Part shown: one piece after another, positions 1 to 11,970 of the stretch | Position numbering within the stretch: the stretch's first letter is position 1 | Layout: each line of letters begins with the position of its first letter | The notes under the pieces: model-generated | What the model was told of the DNA's origin: nothing | What the model saw: the letters and a program-made list of their open reading frames with translations, nothing else | Databases searched by the model: none | Position numbers and translations under genes: made by a program | From: Tolypeutes matacus | Taxonomy: Eukaryota; Chordata; Mammalia; Cingulata; Chlamyphoridae | Length of the DNA: 64,000 nt | Reading direction: 5' to 3' | Assembly: GCA_026826555.1 (NCBI GenBank) | Contig: JAKSZT010004976.1 | Span: 7,820,917-7,884,916 of the forward strand

Positions 1-745
1 TGATAGTAGCACAACATTTTGGATGCAATTAACAGCACTGAAATATATATACATATCTGAATAAGATTAAAAGGAAAAGTGTTAGATTGTATATATGGCA
101 AGAGAGTTGTTTTTTTTTTCAATCCATGGAGGGAAGCGGATGTGGCTCAAGCAATTGGGCTCCTGTCTACCATATAGGAGGTCCAGGGCTCGGATTCCCA
201 AGGCCTCCTGGTGAAAGAAAGCTGGCCCGCGCGGCGAGCTGGCCCACACAGAGAACTGGTGCAGCAAGATGACGCAACAGAAAGAGACAGAGTAGAGACA
301 ATAAGAGATGCAACAGACCAGGAAGCCGAGGTGACACAAGAGATTGAGCGCCTCTCTCCCACTCTGGAAGGTCCTGGGATCGGCTCCTGGTGCCACCTAA
401 AAGAGAAGACAAGCAGACACAGAAGAACACACAGCAAATGAACACAGAGCAGAAAGCGAGTGCAAAACAGGGGGTGGGGGAGGGGTGGGAATGAATAAAA
501 TAAATAAATCTTAAAAAAAAAAAAAAATCCATGGAACTACACTACACAAGCAGGGAACCCTAAGTTAAACCACGGGTTTTAATAGTACAATTATAAAAAT
601 GTGCTGTCATCATTGTAACAAATGTTCCACACCAATGCAAGGTGTTTGTGGTGGGGCAGTAAATGGGAATCCTGTTATTTATGCTTGTTTGTTCTATAAA
701 CCCACAACTTCTCTAAAAGAATTTTTAAAAAAAATAAAACTAAGA
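1..745 (+). mobile_element. L1 3' end, interrupted by a DAS SINE
   Basis: Bases 1-130 and 536-745 together form one L1 3' UTR. They match, in order and orientation, the longer copy at 29030-29580: a segment ending in 'AACAGCACTGAA', then 'GTAACAAATGTTCCACA', then a closing 'CACAACTTCTCTAA' before an A-rich tail. The element runs off the left edge of the window and has no coding part here. It is older than the SINE that splits it. The L1 assignment rests on similarity to other L1 tails in this window and on recall of L1 3' UTRs. Confidence 0.75.
131..525 (+). mobile_element. Full-length DAS-type SINE
   Basis: The tRNA-derived head begins 'GGGAAGCGGATGTGGCTCAA'. It is followed by the body with 'GATTGAGCGCCTCTCTCCCA' and a tail with 'AATAAATAAATCTT' and an A-run. 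A perfect 10-bp target-site duplication (AATCCATGGA) lies at 121-130 and 526-535, so both ends are defined. The host is an L1 3' UTR. DAS SINEs are characteristic of armadillos, so this copy is one of the best taxonomic markers in the window. Confidence 0.92.
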
Positions 746-1295
746 CACAAGTGAACCTTAACATATGCAAGTTAACTTTTAAAACATCATTTAGGAGGCT
801 GGCTTCTACAATTTATTTAAAAAAAAAAAAAAAACAATGTGCATGTATGCATTAGTAATATTCAGTCTATCATTTGTCTCAAATTTATAGTGCCCTTTGA
901 CATATGTAGTACAACTATCTTTCCCTTTAAGGGTCCTAGCTTTTTCTATCATGCTTTTTAAAATTCTCCCACAACCCAAGATTACACAATTTATTAACCT
1001 AACTTTCTAATATTTAGTGGCAGTTTAACATTTACATTTTAATCTATAATTATTGTGCAGTAATAAGGGGCAAATTTTGCTTTCATCAAGCAGAAAGTCA
1101 ATTAAACAAGCCCAATTTAATAAATTTTTCTCACCTTTTTCTCACTGACTTGAAATACCACCTTTATTGTGTTGAATTCTCATATATATATTAGAGTGCT
1201 CTGTCCCTTCTTGAGCCTGGTCTGGTAGTTTCTATTTTGCCCTAAGTAGATACAATCTGTCTGACCCATATTTATTGCACATAAATGCACATTTT
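746..1295. other. AT-rich sequence, nothing recognised
   Basis: About 550 bp of AT-rich DNA with an A-run near 819-833. No open frame of note, repeat family or RNA gene is recognised. Confidence 0.5.
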
Positions 1296-2240
1296 AAAAT
1301 AACAGCTTTGAGATATAATTCACATACCATAAAAATCCAACCCTCTGTATAATTCAGTGTTCAACCACCACCACTAATTTCAGAACATTTTCTTCACCTC
1401 GAAGAAGAACTCCATACCCATTAGCAGTCACTTTCCATTTTGCCCTCCCCCCAGCCCCTGGTAACCACTCCTCTACTTTCTGTCTCTATCAATCTATGTA
1501 TTTGCCTATTCTTAGCATTTCATATAGACGGAACCATAATCTGTGGCCTTGTGTGCGTGTTTTCCCCCCACACACGGCACAATGTGTTCAAGGTTCGTCC
1601 ATGTATCAGTACTTCACTGCTTTTTATGACTAAATAATCTCCATCGTATGGATATGCAGTGCCACATTTGGTTTGGCCATCCCTCAGATGATTATATGTG
1701 GACTGTTTCCACTTTTTGACTATTATGAATGTTGCTATGAATACTCAAACATTTTTGTGTAGACATGTTTTCCATTGTCTTGGTTATATACCTAGGAGTA
1801 GAACTGCTGGGTCTATGTTTAAGGAACTGTTCATGTGTGAAGAACTACCAGTGGCTGCACCATTTCCCATTCCCACCAGCAACATAAGAGTTTCGACTGC
1901 TCCGCAACTCACCAACACTTATTTTCCATTTTTTTCATTAAAACCATCCTCATGGGTATGAGGCAGTATCTCAGTTTTGATTTGCATTTCCTTAGTGACC
2001 AATAACATTGCATCATGTGCTTGCTAGTCATTTGTATTTCTTTGGAGAAATGTCTGTACAAGTCCTTTACCCATTTTTAATTGTGTTATTTGCATTTTTG
2101 TTGTTGAATTGTAAGAGTATAATACTTTTACTCATTCATGTAAGTGTATATATATTTTTCTCCTTCCCAATATTTTACCTGTTTGCCTTCTCTCTCTTTT
2201 CCTTAATCAACCTTGCAGGGCTTTTGTATCTTTGATCAGT
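1296..2240 (-). mobile_element. Old L1 (L1M-type) 3' portion, antisense
   Basis: On the minus strand this is the end of L1 ORF2 and the start of the 3' UTR. Read on the plus strand it shows the usual antisense landmarks in order: 'GATATAATTCACATACCATA', 'CCATTAGCAGTCACTTTCCA', 'TGGTTATATACCTAGGAGTA' and 'TTGATTTGCATTTCCTTAGTG'. The third is antisense to the conserved 'LLGIYP'-type stretch of ORF2. Several stops and indels break the frame, so it is a dead fragment. The end near 2240 is approximate. Confidence 0.8.
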
Positions 2241-4680
2241 CTTTCAAAGAATAATGTCTGATTTTATTTTTCCAAGTATTTTTTCCATTATTTTTAAACA
2301 CACAACCCTTGACGATTCTGACATGGACTAACGTTTGAGAACAATTGCTTTAGGGCAATTAAGAAAAAAATCCACACTGATGCCTCTGAAGCAAATTTGC
2401 AATTATACAAGTTTTGGGATTTTCCCATTATTGAAAGTGTATGGTTAAAACAAATACCATCAAGGCTGTACTGCAATGCTGGCTATGTCATTCTACATAT
2501 AACTTGACAACCTGAAGCTATATTTAAAAAAGAAACCAGTCACACAAATAAGATCTCCCAGTATACTCTCTATTATGAATATCCAGCAAAACCTCAGCTG
2601 TCCTTCCCCCAGAGCTCATGTCTCATTTCTACACCCAAAGACGTTCAGTAAAACACCTTCCTCCAATAAAACAGACACAGTCTTCAAGGATCCCATAAAA
2701 TTCCCAGTGAGGTGAACCTGAATCCTACATGTAACCCAGGCAAATTAATGATGGCTCAGGTAGACAGAACCTTGTCATTAAAAAGTATCTCCAAAATGCC
2801 TCATTGGAATTTTGCATTATATTACTTTAAAAATTGCACGCCCCTTATCAACAAACCAGATTTTAAGTGAATCTGATTGCTTGTAAGATGTCCCAGACTG
2901 ACAGAGGACAGCTCAGCAAGTCCAGCTGACATCTTACCCCAGAGATAACAGACTCCCATCTCCTGTCAGGAGACCCCCGCATTAGGATGTGTGGCTCAGT
3001 ACTCGGGACAATAGCTCTCAGTGAACTGAAACAAACAACTACTAACCTCCTGTCAGGCAAAGAAATTCGTTGGGTTTAGTCACTCTGACAGGAGAATGCC
3101 TGCTTTTTGAAATTATTGTTTTACTTTATGGACAAAATCTGGTTAAAAACCATTGAAAGCCTAATTAACTACTGATACACATTCAAGGCTGCTTCAAGCC
3201 TGTCTATGGTGGCTTCTGGGGATAAGGAACAGTCTTTTGTGGTAGAGAAAACTGCCCTAGTGATGGAGATAAACTCACTACTTTGGAGAACCGTTTTAAG
3301 AGGACATCACCAAATTCAATCCGTCATCTACCTTGCACCGGATTCACTTTGCACATTTGAGCTCCTACAGTATGTGTGACCCACTCGTTGAAGGCCACCT
3401 GTGTGAAAGAGTCCTTTCAGATTGCCTTAAGAAAGCTGATGATGTTTGCTTTGAGGGTTCTCCTTCAGCAGACACTCTGTCTGGCCTTCATCGGGGCCTT
3501 CCAGAATTCACACTGCAGGGTGGGCAGCCCGTGTTCTAGTCAGGAAATCCACACTCCACAGGCAGCTATGCCAGGGGGTCAAGTTATCCACATCTTGGCA
3601 ACGGCATGCTATGGCAAAAATGAATGAAAATGAAAAATGAAATAAGTGTTCAGTAGCAAAAATGAATGAATCCTGGACCTGGGCTTCCCGAGGCCTAACA
3701 CAGACCCTATGGGTGCAGCGCCCCCCTCTGAATCTAGAGCACCAGGGCTTCAGCAAGCTCACAGAACAGGTTGTGTGAAATGTGTTGTGCCTGCTTGTTA
3801 AAACATCTCTAAATAAATCCCGTAGAGCAGAATGTGGTCTGGTGCTTATTTCCACCACATCTGACAGTGATGCTGTGAGGGAAATAACTAGCCCTCAACT
3901 AGTCCTCACCCACCTCAAGACACAGTGGCACTATTACCTACCAAAAAGAATCTAAGTGCACACGGCCCAGCTGATTAGCTCAGTTCTCAACAGCTTATCT
4001 ACTCTTCCTCCTGTCAGATAGGTCAAAGATAACGTATAAACCATACTAGAAAGGGTGATTACTTGAAATCTCATTTTTAATACCTGCTCTTCAAATAAAA
4101 AGTAAAAAATAAAGTACTTCAATTTCCAAGACTTCTTAGAAAATTAAAGATACCAGTGGCAAATTACAGTCACTACCAAGGTTTAGATGTATGTCACAAA
4201 GACTTCCCCCAGATATAAGATAGGAGAGAACAAGGTCAGTGTAATCATTTTCATGTGTTCATTACAGAACCGTGAATAAATAGGTACCTAATGGTTTTGA
4301 TAATGGCAACTGCCCAACAGCACTAACCACAAGTATCATTCCCATAGCAACTGTTGTCAGGCCAACAGGTCTTTTCAGATACAATCAAAGAAAATGTAAA
4401 TCAAGAAACATGGTTTCACAAACCAAAAGTATGCTCTCAGGAAAACCAGAAACATTTTGCTGGCTCACTCAGGGGCCTCAATAAGGATGAAGCTCGTTAT
4501 AAGTTTAACTCTGATTTTAGTTTTACAGTTCTTTAGTATAAAAAAATATCCACTAAGTCCTGCTACCTTCTCTAATAGAGCAGCAAGAATTCCCCAAGAC
4601 ATGGGCAGTGCCTAGCAAAGGACAACAGACCATTATACCAGGCCCTTATTAATGGCTGTACTTATGAACCTTGTTCTTGT
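2241..4680. other. Mostly single-copy DNA, no gene recognised
   Basis: This stretch has only short chance open frames in both orientations. No splice-bounded exon, SINE head or LTR is recognised. Short A+T stretches occur near 3590-3670. Confidence 0.45.
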
Positions 4681-4689
4681 GAAATTGAA

Positions 4690-5920
4690 ACTCAGCCTAG
4701 TATTATAGATTGCCTAAGAGCTACATCCTGAAAACCTCCTGTTGCTCAATTGTGGCCTCTCTCTAAGCCAAACTCAGCATATAAATGTACTACCTTTCTC
4801 GGGTGTGGGACATGACTCCCAGGAATGAGTCTCCCTGGCACCAAATGATTATTACCAAGCACTAACTAGCTATGCATCTGGAAAAATACCTTGACCAAAA
4901 GGGGAAAATATTAAATACAAATGAGTTTTTATGGCTAAGAGATTACCAAGTGAGTTGGGAGGTCATTCCAGAGGTTACGCTTATGCACGTCTCAGCAGGA
5001 TCTCATTGATTGCCACAGTAAACAGTACCTCAAACAGTGGGGCTCCTGGGGGCTCTAGAGATATCCAGACACTTTAGGCAAGGCAGACAATCTCAGGAAT
5101 TCGGCACCCTGTAGTGGGCCTTACTTTGGAATGTATGCTTCCCAATGTGAGTTAAACTAATTTCTAATTTCCCTGCACATGGTTCTTCTCCTTTTATTTG
5201 AACCTGTAATTAGCACTATGCCCATTAAATATATGTCCCAGAGACTTAGAGCTTCAGAGTCTGTTCATATGCTGGGTGAGCCCTGAATCTCAGCAGAGTT
5301 GCAATACCTACTCTCCAGGTCACTGGACATGCCCAGGGCAACAAAAGGATGATGATGGACAACACCCATCCCAAAAATCAGAGTATTCACAACTGCAAGC
5401 AAGTCAGTTCCATCCATCTGCCCCATAGGACCTAAGCCCCCTCTCAATCAGAAATAGAGTGGGCATCACCATCCCAAAATCTTCAAAATTGAGGAATGAA
5501 CAAACTTAACGGGGGAATGCAACTATGGACTAAAGTAGACCCTATTATTCTAGCAATGGAAGAACTTGTATCATTGATATAAAGGCAGTGGCCACCAGAG
5601 GTTCTGAGGGGAGAGGGAAGAATAGATGTAACATGGGGCATTTTGGGGACACTGGCATTGTCCTGCATGACACTGCAATGATGGACAGAGGCACTATACA
5701 TTTCAAAACATAAAAGTGTACGGTGCAAAGTGTAAACCATAATGTAAATTATAGACGATGCTTAGCAATGCTGCAATACATGTTCATCAATTATAACAAA
5801 TGTACCACAGTAAGCAAAGATGTTAATGAGAGAAAGGGAGGAGGTGGAGTACATGGGAATCCCCTATATTTTTGTTATAACATTTATGTAATCTAAAGTT
5901 TCTTAAAAAAATTTTTTTTT
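4690..5920 (+). mobile_element. Xenarthran L1 3' UTR (long copy)
   Basis: A 1.2-kb non-coding L1 tail. 'GGGACATGACTCCCAGGAAT', 'CTTGACCAAAAGGGG' and 'GAGGTCATTCCAGAGGTTA' are stretches I associate with sloth and armadillo L1 3' UTRs. The 3' end, 'ATGTAATCTAAAGTTTCTT' plus an A/T run, is shared with the copies at 18378-19440 and 48030-48320. No ORF2 sequence is visible, so it is 5'-truncated. Because it is collinear, this copy is the reference for interpreting the inverted one at 18.4 kb. The 5' boundary is approximate. Confidence 0.65.
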
Positions 5921-7400
5921 AAGTATCCACTGACATAATGCCTGGAGTCTCCCTAGCTTTTCCTTCTACTCTTCATAAGGTATCTTCTTATAGATGACAC
6001 CACTAAACACAGATAAAAGAGCTCTCCTAGAAAACCAAGGTAGAGGGCAGGAAGGATAAGTTCTGTGTCTGCTAGAGTTCACTATTTCCGGACCAAAATA
6101 CACTGGGGAAAAAAAAAAATCAATTCTCTATCAAGGAACCTGGGGTGAAAAGGAGAAGAGGAAAAAGTCAAGCTGGCAGTGCAGGAAGGGACGTGGCAGA
6201 GAGAAACAGCTGAACAAGGACAGGCATGGGAGGCTGAGAGAGAAAATGAATAGGGAGCCAAAATAAAGCTAAAACGTTGTCTTTCCAGAGGATAAACAGT
6301 TCACCTAGACAACACCAACATCAAGCACTTGTAGAATAATATCCACTTTAAAGCCTAAAATTTTATTTCTAATTTATTTTTCACATCTCCTTCAGAATAG
6401 ATCAGTTACAAGACAGTTTCACTTGTAATCAAGTTTCAAAACAAACTCCTTGAGATATATTATAATGGGTTTTCAGAAAATGGTAAGAATCAGAACTCAA
6501 GAGATATTTCATCTCCAGTGGAATGTGGGGAAAAGCAGGCAGTGGTTTATCCTTTAAAGCCTCAAGTTCCAAATAAAGAACAATTTTGAGAGTAAAGCTG
6601 AGTTACCAGCAGAGGTGTTAGAAGTACATCCCTCACCTAGCTGCTTCTTAAAACCAGCTCTCTTTCCACCTATAGGGGTGACCACTTGATGTGCCCAGGG
6701 ACAGGCCAAGAATCGAGTCCAGGCCACTCCAGTGGTTTCCACCGGATTCTCTGGCATGGCTGTCCATTCTAGGCCTAATGGTTTTAGAGCACCTCTTGGT
6801 TTCTAATTCTTTTCACTTATCAGGCTCTCGTATCATCTTGAGAACTTGAGAGACCTGCATTTATAACTTAGTGCACAAGAGACCAGAGCTCAAGTAGTAC
6901 ACCAGGTCAGAAGCAAGCTCTTCTCTATCCTCCACCAAGCACATTTACATATGTGGGCAGATGTGTCTACTAAGGAGAGCAGAGGTTGAATTTTTTAAAA
7001 GAAGCAACTCCATTTCTCAATGACTGCTTTCGACTTTGTGAAGTGGCTCCTGATGTTTGCCTTGTTAGCAGAAGTCTTTGGAAAAAAGTTTGGTAAAGTC
7101 CAAGAAAGAAAGGAAAATAAGAGGAAATTTGGGGTTTAGCTCTTGTGACTCAGCCTGCCTATTCTCTGTTCTCCCCTTCAGTAACACTGAAGCAGGTATC
7201 CTTTAACAACATGAGACGAGAGAGAACTTAACCACAGAGTAGCTGTGGATGGTTCTGAACACTATGGAAAGCAAAGCACCTTATTAAGCACTATCCACTG
7301 AGCACCAAGGCACAGGCTCTGGGCAAGCATTCGCTGGGGGCAGGATCCACTGTGTGGAACAAGACAGCAGCAGGCTCTACTCTGCATTGGGGTAGGTATT
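5921..7400. other. Single-copy DNA, no gene recognised
   Basis: No coding exon or repeat family is recognised. A 10-base A-run lies near 6110. Confidence 0.4.
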
Positions 7401-7409
7401 TAAAGTATG

Positions 7410-7884
7410 GTAGCCAGCTTCAGCCACCCTCCAATTCCCTGTGTCCAGTATCATTGTTAAGCAGCTTACCACAAACATTTATTATCTCCATTTTTGTGGG
7501 TCAGGAATCTGGAAGCAGCTCAGCTGGGGATTCTAGCTTAAGAGCTCTCACAAGGCACCAGTCAAGCCTATGTGTGAGGCTGCAGGGATCTGAAAGCTTC
7601 CACTGGGATGGGAGGACCTGCTTCCAAGAAGCCTCACTCACAGGGCCACTGGCAGGAGCTTTCTGTCTGAGTGTCCTCAGGATATGGTGGCTGGCCCAGA
7701 AAGAGTGATCAGAGAAGGCCAAAGAGAACGCAAGCAGGGAGCTGTAGTGCTTTCTCTAACTCTTCTCAGAAGTCATTTCTGGTTTACTCCAGCTCATACT
7801 CAAGGGGAGAGAATTAGGCTCCACCTCTTGAAGGGAGGAATAGCACAGAACTCGTGGACCTTCCTTGAAGTCACCACACCAGAC
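7410..7884. repeat. Old mammalian interspersed repeat, family not assigned
   Basis: 'CATTTATTATCTCCATTTTT', 'GTGGGTCAGGAATCTGG' and, near the end, 'CAGCTCATACTCAAGGGGAG' resemble an old repeat common in placental genomes. I cannot name the family with certainty (LTR or DNA transposon). Divergence is high and there is no coding capacity. It predates the SINE inserted at its right end. Confidence 0.45.
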
Positions 7885-7900
7885 AAGAAAGAGGAGCTTA

Positions 7901-8412
7901 GGGAAGTGGATGTGGCTCAAGTGATTGAGCTCCCACCTACTACTTGGGAGATCCATGGTTCGGGGTTCCTGGTACCTCCTAATGAGGACAGCGAGCTGGA
8001 TGGATGGGCAGGCACGGCAAGCTGACACAAGATGACGCAACAAGGACACACACACACACAAAAAAAAACATAATGAGAGATACAACAAAGCAGGGGGCAG
8101 AGGTTCCTGGCGCCTCCTAAAAGGAGGAGGAGCAAGACAGCAAGCTGGCACAACGGGCAGGCACAGCGAGCTGATGCGACAAGATGCAACAAGAGACACA
8201 TAAGGAAAAACATATGAGAGCCCCCAACAAAGCAGGAAATGGAAGTAGCTTAAGCAATTAGGCACCTCCCTCCCACATCAGAGGTCCCAGATTTGGTTCC
8301 AGGTGCCTCCTAAAGAAACAAAGATGATGAATAGACACAGCCAGTGCAAACAATGAGGCAGAGGGGAGAGATAAATAAATAAAATAAATCTTAAAAATAA
8401 ATAAATAAATGA
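7901..8412 (+). mobile_element. Composite DAS-type SINE with two or three units
   Basis: The first head starts at about 7901. A partial second unit lies near 8090-8165, and a second clear head near 8237 ('GGAAGTAGCTTAAGCAATTA'). The tail 'AATAAATAAAATAAATCTTAA' ends at about 8412. One near-perfect 16-bp target-site duplication brackets the whole array: AAGAAAGAGGAGCTTA at 7885-7900 and AAGAAAGAGGTGCTTG at 8413-8428. The units therefore appear to have arrived together, or later ones landed inside the first. A short CA run at 8048-8060 lies within it. Confidence 0.8.
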
Positions 8413-8428
8413 AAGAAAGAGGTGCTTG

Positions 8429-9700
8429 GCTCAGGATGGTGGTGGAATAGGTCTGAAGTGACAAGATCCAGTAGAGCCAACAGATGCGTCCAGTATTCAC
8501 GATGACAGGAAGCCATTCCGGGAAGAGAAACAAAAGCAACAGAAAAATAAACTAGGGGAAACTCCTCACTGAAATGCCCCCTAAGGAGTTCAGAGCTATC
8601 CAGAGACAACGTTGATTCTTTTTAGCAGTTGGTTCAATAGCCGCAGCATGCTAGCACCTACTGAAAAGGAAAAGCTGTGTGTGCTTTCTTGAGGTTTTAA
8701 GGAAGAGCACACTGAAACCTCAAACCAGAAACGACCATTTAAAATGCACACAAGTGGTAAAACAGAAAACAGCTCTTGAACCCAGGCAGAGAAAGCAAAA
8801 GCCCCAAATAAGAATTTACTTGCTCATAAAGTTCACATTTAATTTCTTAACTGTGATTAATAACTTTGCCACCTGAATAAAATAACATACAAAAGGCCTT
8901 TTTTTTTTTTTTTTTTTTTTTGCAGGGGGGCAGGTGAGTTTAGGAAAAATAAAAATGAGAACTGCCTGGCAAGAAGCAGCTAGGAGTTGAGTATATGTTA
9001 GTTCCCTTCTCCTTCCCATCCCTGCCCTTTTTGGAGCCTGAGATGGAATTCTTCTAAGAGCCAACAAGTATTTACCCCATGCACATAAGCATGAGACACT
9101 AGGCTGGGATCAAAGGTCTGCCGGTCACCAAGCCCTAAGGTAACTGGTGGCAGAAGCAGAAAAGAGATGTAACTAAAACCAATCCTAATAAACAGCGGCA
9201 CCCAGCGAAATCAGCTTCCAACTCCAAAGACAAATCGATGGTGTTGGACGAGCCACCCCTGTGCTTCTCTCTGCTCTTGCCTACTTGGCTGCTCTCAGCA
9301 GAATCATCAGACTTGGGAGTGGGCCGAGAGAAATGATGGAAGAAACCAAACTGTCCATTTTCCGATTTATTTGCTACAGCACACTGCTGCTCACCACCCC
9401 TTTCCCACATGACTTCTCTGGGAAATCAGGAGTTAACTGACTTTTAAATGAGCATACTCTAGAAAAACAAAATGTCTATATTATTCCTTTTTTCATCTAT
9501 CAAGGCGGCAAAGATTGAGTGATGATAAACGTGCCAAGCCCAAGGCTGGGGAACAGGCACCTGTAGTCTTGGTCAGTTAAAAGTAAACTCTACGACCATC
9601 ATGGAGGGGGCTCTTGGTAAAAAGCATTAAACCTCTGCCTCAGCAGTTACAATTCTGTGAATTTTTGCCAAGGATCAACTGGGCTACACAGCAAAATTTA
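8429..9700. other. Mostly single-copy DNA with a long T-run
   Basis: A T-run of about 26 bases at 8900-8921 and onward is followed by 'GCAGGGGGGCAGG'. No SINE head follows it, so it is a bare homopolymer or a relic. No gene is recognised. Confidence 0.4.
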
Positions 9701-9703
9701 GTA

Positions 9704-10050
9704 CATGGGCATACCTCATTTTATTGTGCTTTGCTTTATTGCACTTCGCAGATATTGAGGGTTTTCTTTTTTTGTTTGTTTGTTTTAACAAATTGAAGAG
9801 TTGTGGCAACACAGTCAAGCAAGTTTATCAGCGCCATTTTTCCCAATAGCATGTGCTCACTTCATGTTGGTCACATTTTAATTAAGATGTGACTTTTTAG
9901 ACATAATAGTATTGCACACTTAATAGATTATAGTATAGTATAAACATAACTTTTATATGCACTGAGAATCCAATGAAATTCGTGCTCGCTTGATTGCAAT
10001 ATTCACTTTATTGCAGTAGCCTGGAACCAAACCCGCAGTATCTTCGAAAC
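9704..10050. mobile_element. Tigger-type (TcMar) MITE
   Basis: The left end reads 'GGGCATACCTCATTTTATTG' and continues to 'CACTTCGCAGATATTG'. The right end carries the other Tigger terminus, with 'TATGCACTGAGAATCCAATG', 'TTCACTTTATTGCAG' and 'GAACCAAACCCGCAGTATCT'. Both ends are present but only about 350 bp lie between them. There is no transposase, so it is a non-autonomous, internally deleted copy. The family is assigned from remembered Tigger1 termini. Confidence 0.75.
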
Positions 10051-10494
10051 TGCACAATGTAGTTTACCATAGCGTTTCTAAGGAGCAAAACTAGTAGATA
10101 ACAAGTGTGCAACAACAGTAAGTTAGCTAAAGAAGCAGAATAATAGGCTCCCATTAAAACTGGGTTCAGAAGAGATTGTTTGAAGATATGAGAAAATGTC
10201 CAGGATGCTTTAAGTGGAAATAATAGGTTATAAAAACATACACTGTGACCCCCCATTTTGTAAACATAATAGGTATAAAGGGGTGTATATGTTCTATATA
10301 GGCCTAGGGAAAAGGACTACAAAGAAAAAGACTAAAAGCATTTTGATATTCTGGAGGGTAGACTTAAAGGTGATTTTATCTTCTTGGCACAAACAAGATA
10401 AGGGTTATAACTTTTTAAAAGTAAAAAAGTCTGAATAAGATATCCACCATGCACTCAGTAATGACAAAGATTTTCTCTATTACATCTAGTTAGC

Positions 10495-10590
10495 CTCTAG
10501 ATTCACTATATTCTGCAAGCTCCCCAGAATGTAATTCGTAGTACAGCACCCTGCACTCAGTAAACATTTTGCTCATTTTTAATCTCACGA
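10495..10590 (+). repeat. L2-like 3' end fragment
   Basis: 'TGCAAGCTCCCCAGAATGTA' followed by 'CAGCACCCTGCACTCAGTAA' resembles the closing part of L2 elements. It is short and diverged. Confidence 0.4.
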
Positions 10591-10614
10591 CAGGAAAAGG
10601 AAAGGGTGGATTTT

Positions 10615-11545
10615 ACCAACTAGAAGGTATCTGGAATGGTGTGAGAGCCAGCCTTCAAGGCCTAATGATTTCTGCATCCTGGTATCCATGACCTCACATT
10701 GTCACGATGAACAGGGCTGACCATATAACCAAAAGGACATTGCAGAAATGACAGTATGTGACTGCCAAGGCCAGGTCAGAGAAGAAATTTCAGCTTCTAC
10801 TTTCTGCTCTCTTGAATCCCTCCCTCTGGGGGAAATTGCCAAGTTGCGCAGATGCTCGAGCAGCCTCTGGAGGGGCCCACACAACAGGACGCTGAAGCTT
10901 CCACCAGCAGCCAGCACCAAACTGCCAGCCTGCCTGTCAAGCATCCAGGCCACTGCAGCCTCACTGACATCCCGACTGTAATCTCATAGGCCCAGGCTTA
11001 GTTTCCAAGCTGCTATGATAAATACCACACAATGGGTTGACTTAAACAACAGTGATTTACTGGCTCAGTGTTGACGCTAGAAAAAGTCAAAATCAAGCCA
11101 TCAGCATGGCTTGCTTTCTCCTGAAAATCTGCAGCATTTTGGTACTGGCTGCTGGCAATCCTTGGGGTTCCTTGGCTTGTATTTCTGCCTCCTATCACAT
11201 GGCAATATCCTCTCCTTTCCCACTTCTGCTGCTTTCTGAGTTCTCTTTATAAAGCCTCCAGAAACTCAGATTAAGGCCCACGCCACTTCAGCTGGGATGC
11301 ACCTTAACTGAAAAAAACAACTTCAAGTGGTCCTATTTACAATGGGTTCACACCCACAGGGATGCAGATTACGACTAGAAACACATGACTGCTGGGGTCC
11401 TAAATCTACCTACCACAGACCCCTAGCCAGAACCATCAGTTAAATGGTCCCAAATTCCTGACCCACAGAAACCTTGTAACAAATGATTATTAAGATGCTA
11501 AATTTGGGGATAATTTGGGACACAGCAGAAGATAAATAACACAGA
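10615..11545 (+). mobile_element. MLT1-type LTR, split by another repeat
   Basis: Bases 10615-10989 and 11420-11545 read as one ERVL-MaLR solo LTR. Matching landmarks are 'AAAAGGACATTGCAGAAATG', the 'CTCTTGAATCCCTCCCTCTG' block, 'CCAGCAGCCAGCACC', then after the interruption 'AGCCAGAACCATCAGTTAAA' and 'AAATTCCTGACCCACAGAAA'. No internal retroviral sequence is present, so it is a solo LTR relic without coding capacity. The interruption is annotated separately. Confidence 0.7.
10990..11419. repeat. Old repeat inserted in the MLT1 LTR
   Basis: The sequence opens 'GCTGCTATGATAAATACCAC' and 'TGACTTAAACAACAGTGATT', then 'TGCTGGCAATCCTTGGGGTT', and closes near 'CTACCTACCACAGA'. This is a common placental repeat pattern that I cannot name with certainty. 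It lies inside the MLT1 LTR, so it moved after that LTR was in place. The boundaries are accurate to about 10 bp. Confidence 0.5.
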
Positions 11546-11958
11546 TGGTCTGGCTTAAAATATAACCCATGTGACACAATCAGAATTCACTTTGCAGGGG
11601 CTGGGGCTGTAGGGTCTTTGCCAGTACAGCTGCAGGCAATGGCAGGGAGGTCTCTTCCCTGGGAGCAGGCACAGGGACCTATTGACGTCACCGCAGTCTA
11701 GGGCTCCCCCTACCAGGACACCTGGGAGGCCAGCTAGCTTCCCATAAGCTCAGTGTAGCTGAAAGGGGCACATGGACTCCCCAACTCCCCCTCCCCACTC
11801 CCAGAGGAGAAAGCATCAGACTTGGACAACAGAGAGATCCTCAGAATCAATCTGAGGCCACAAGATCACACATGTGGCCCCAAGTTGGAGGCAAATCCAC
11901 AGGACAAATGACCTTCCACCAATTAATGCTCAGAATTGTGCATACTGCCCAGCAATTC
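11546..11958. other. Single-copy DNA
   Basis: No gene or repeat is recognised. The GC-richer stretch at 11580-11790 shows no convincing exon. Confidence 0.35.
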
Positions 11959-11970
11959 CTTTGATGTACT

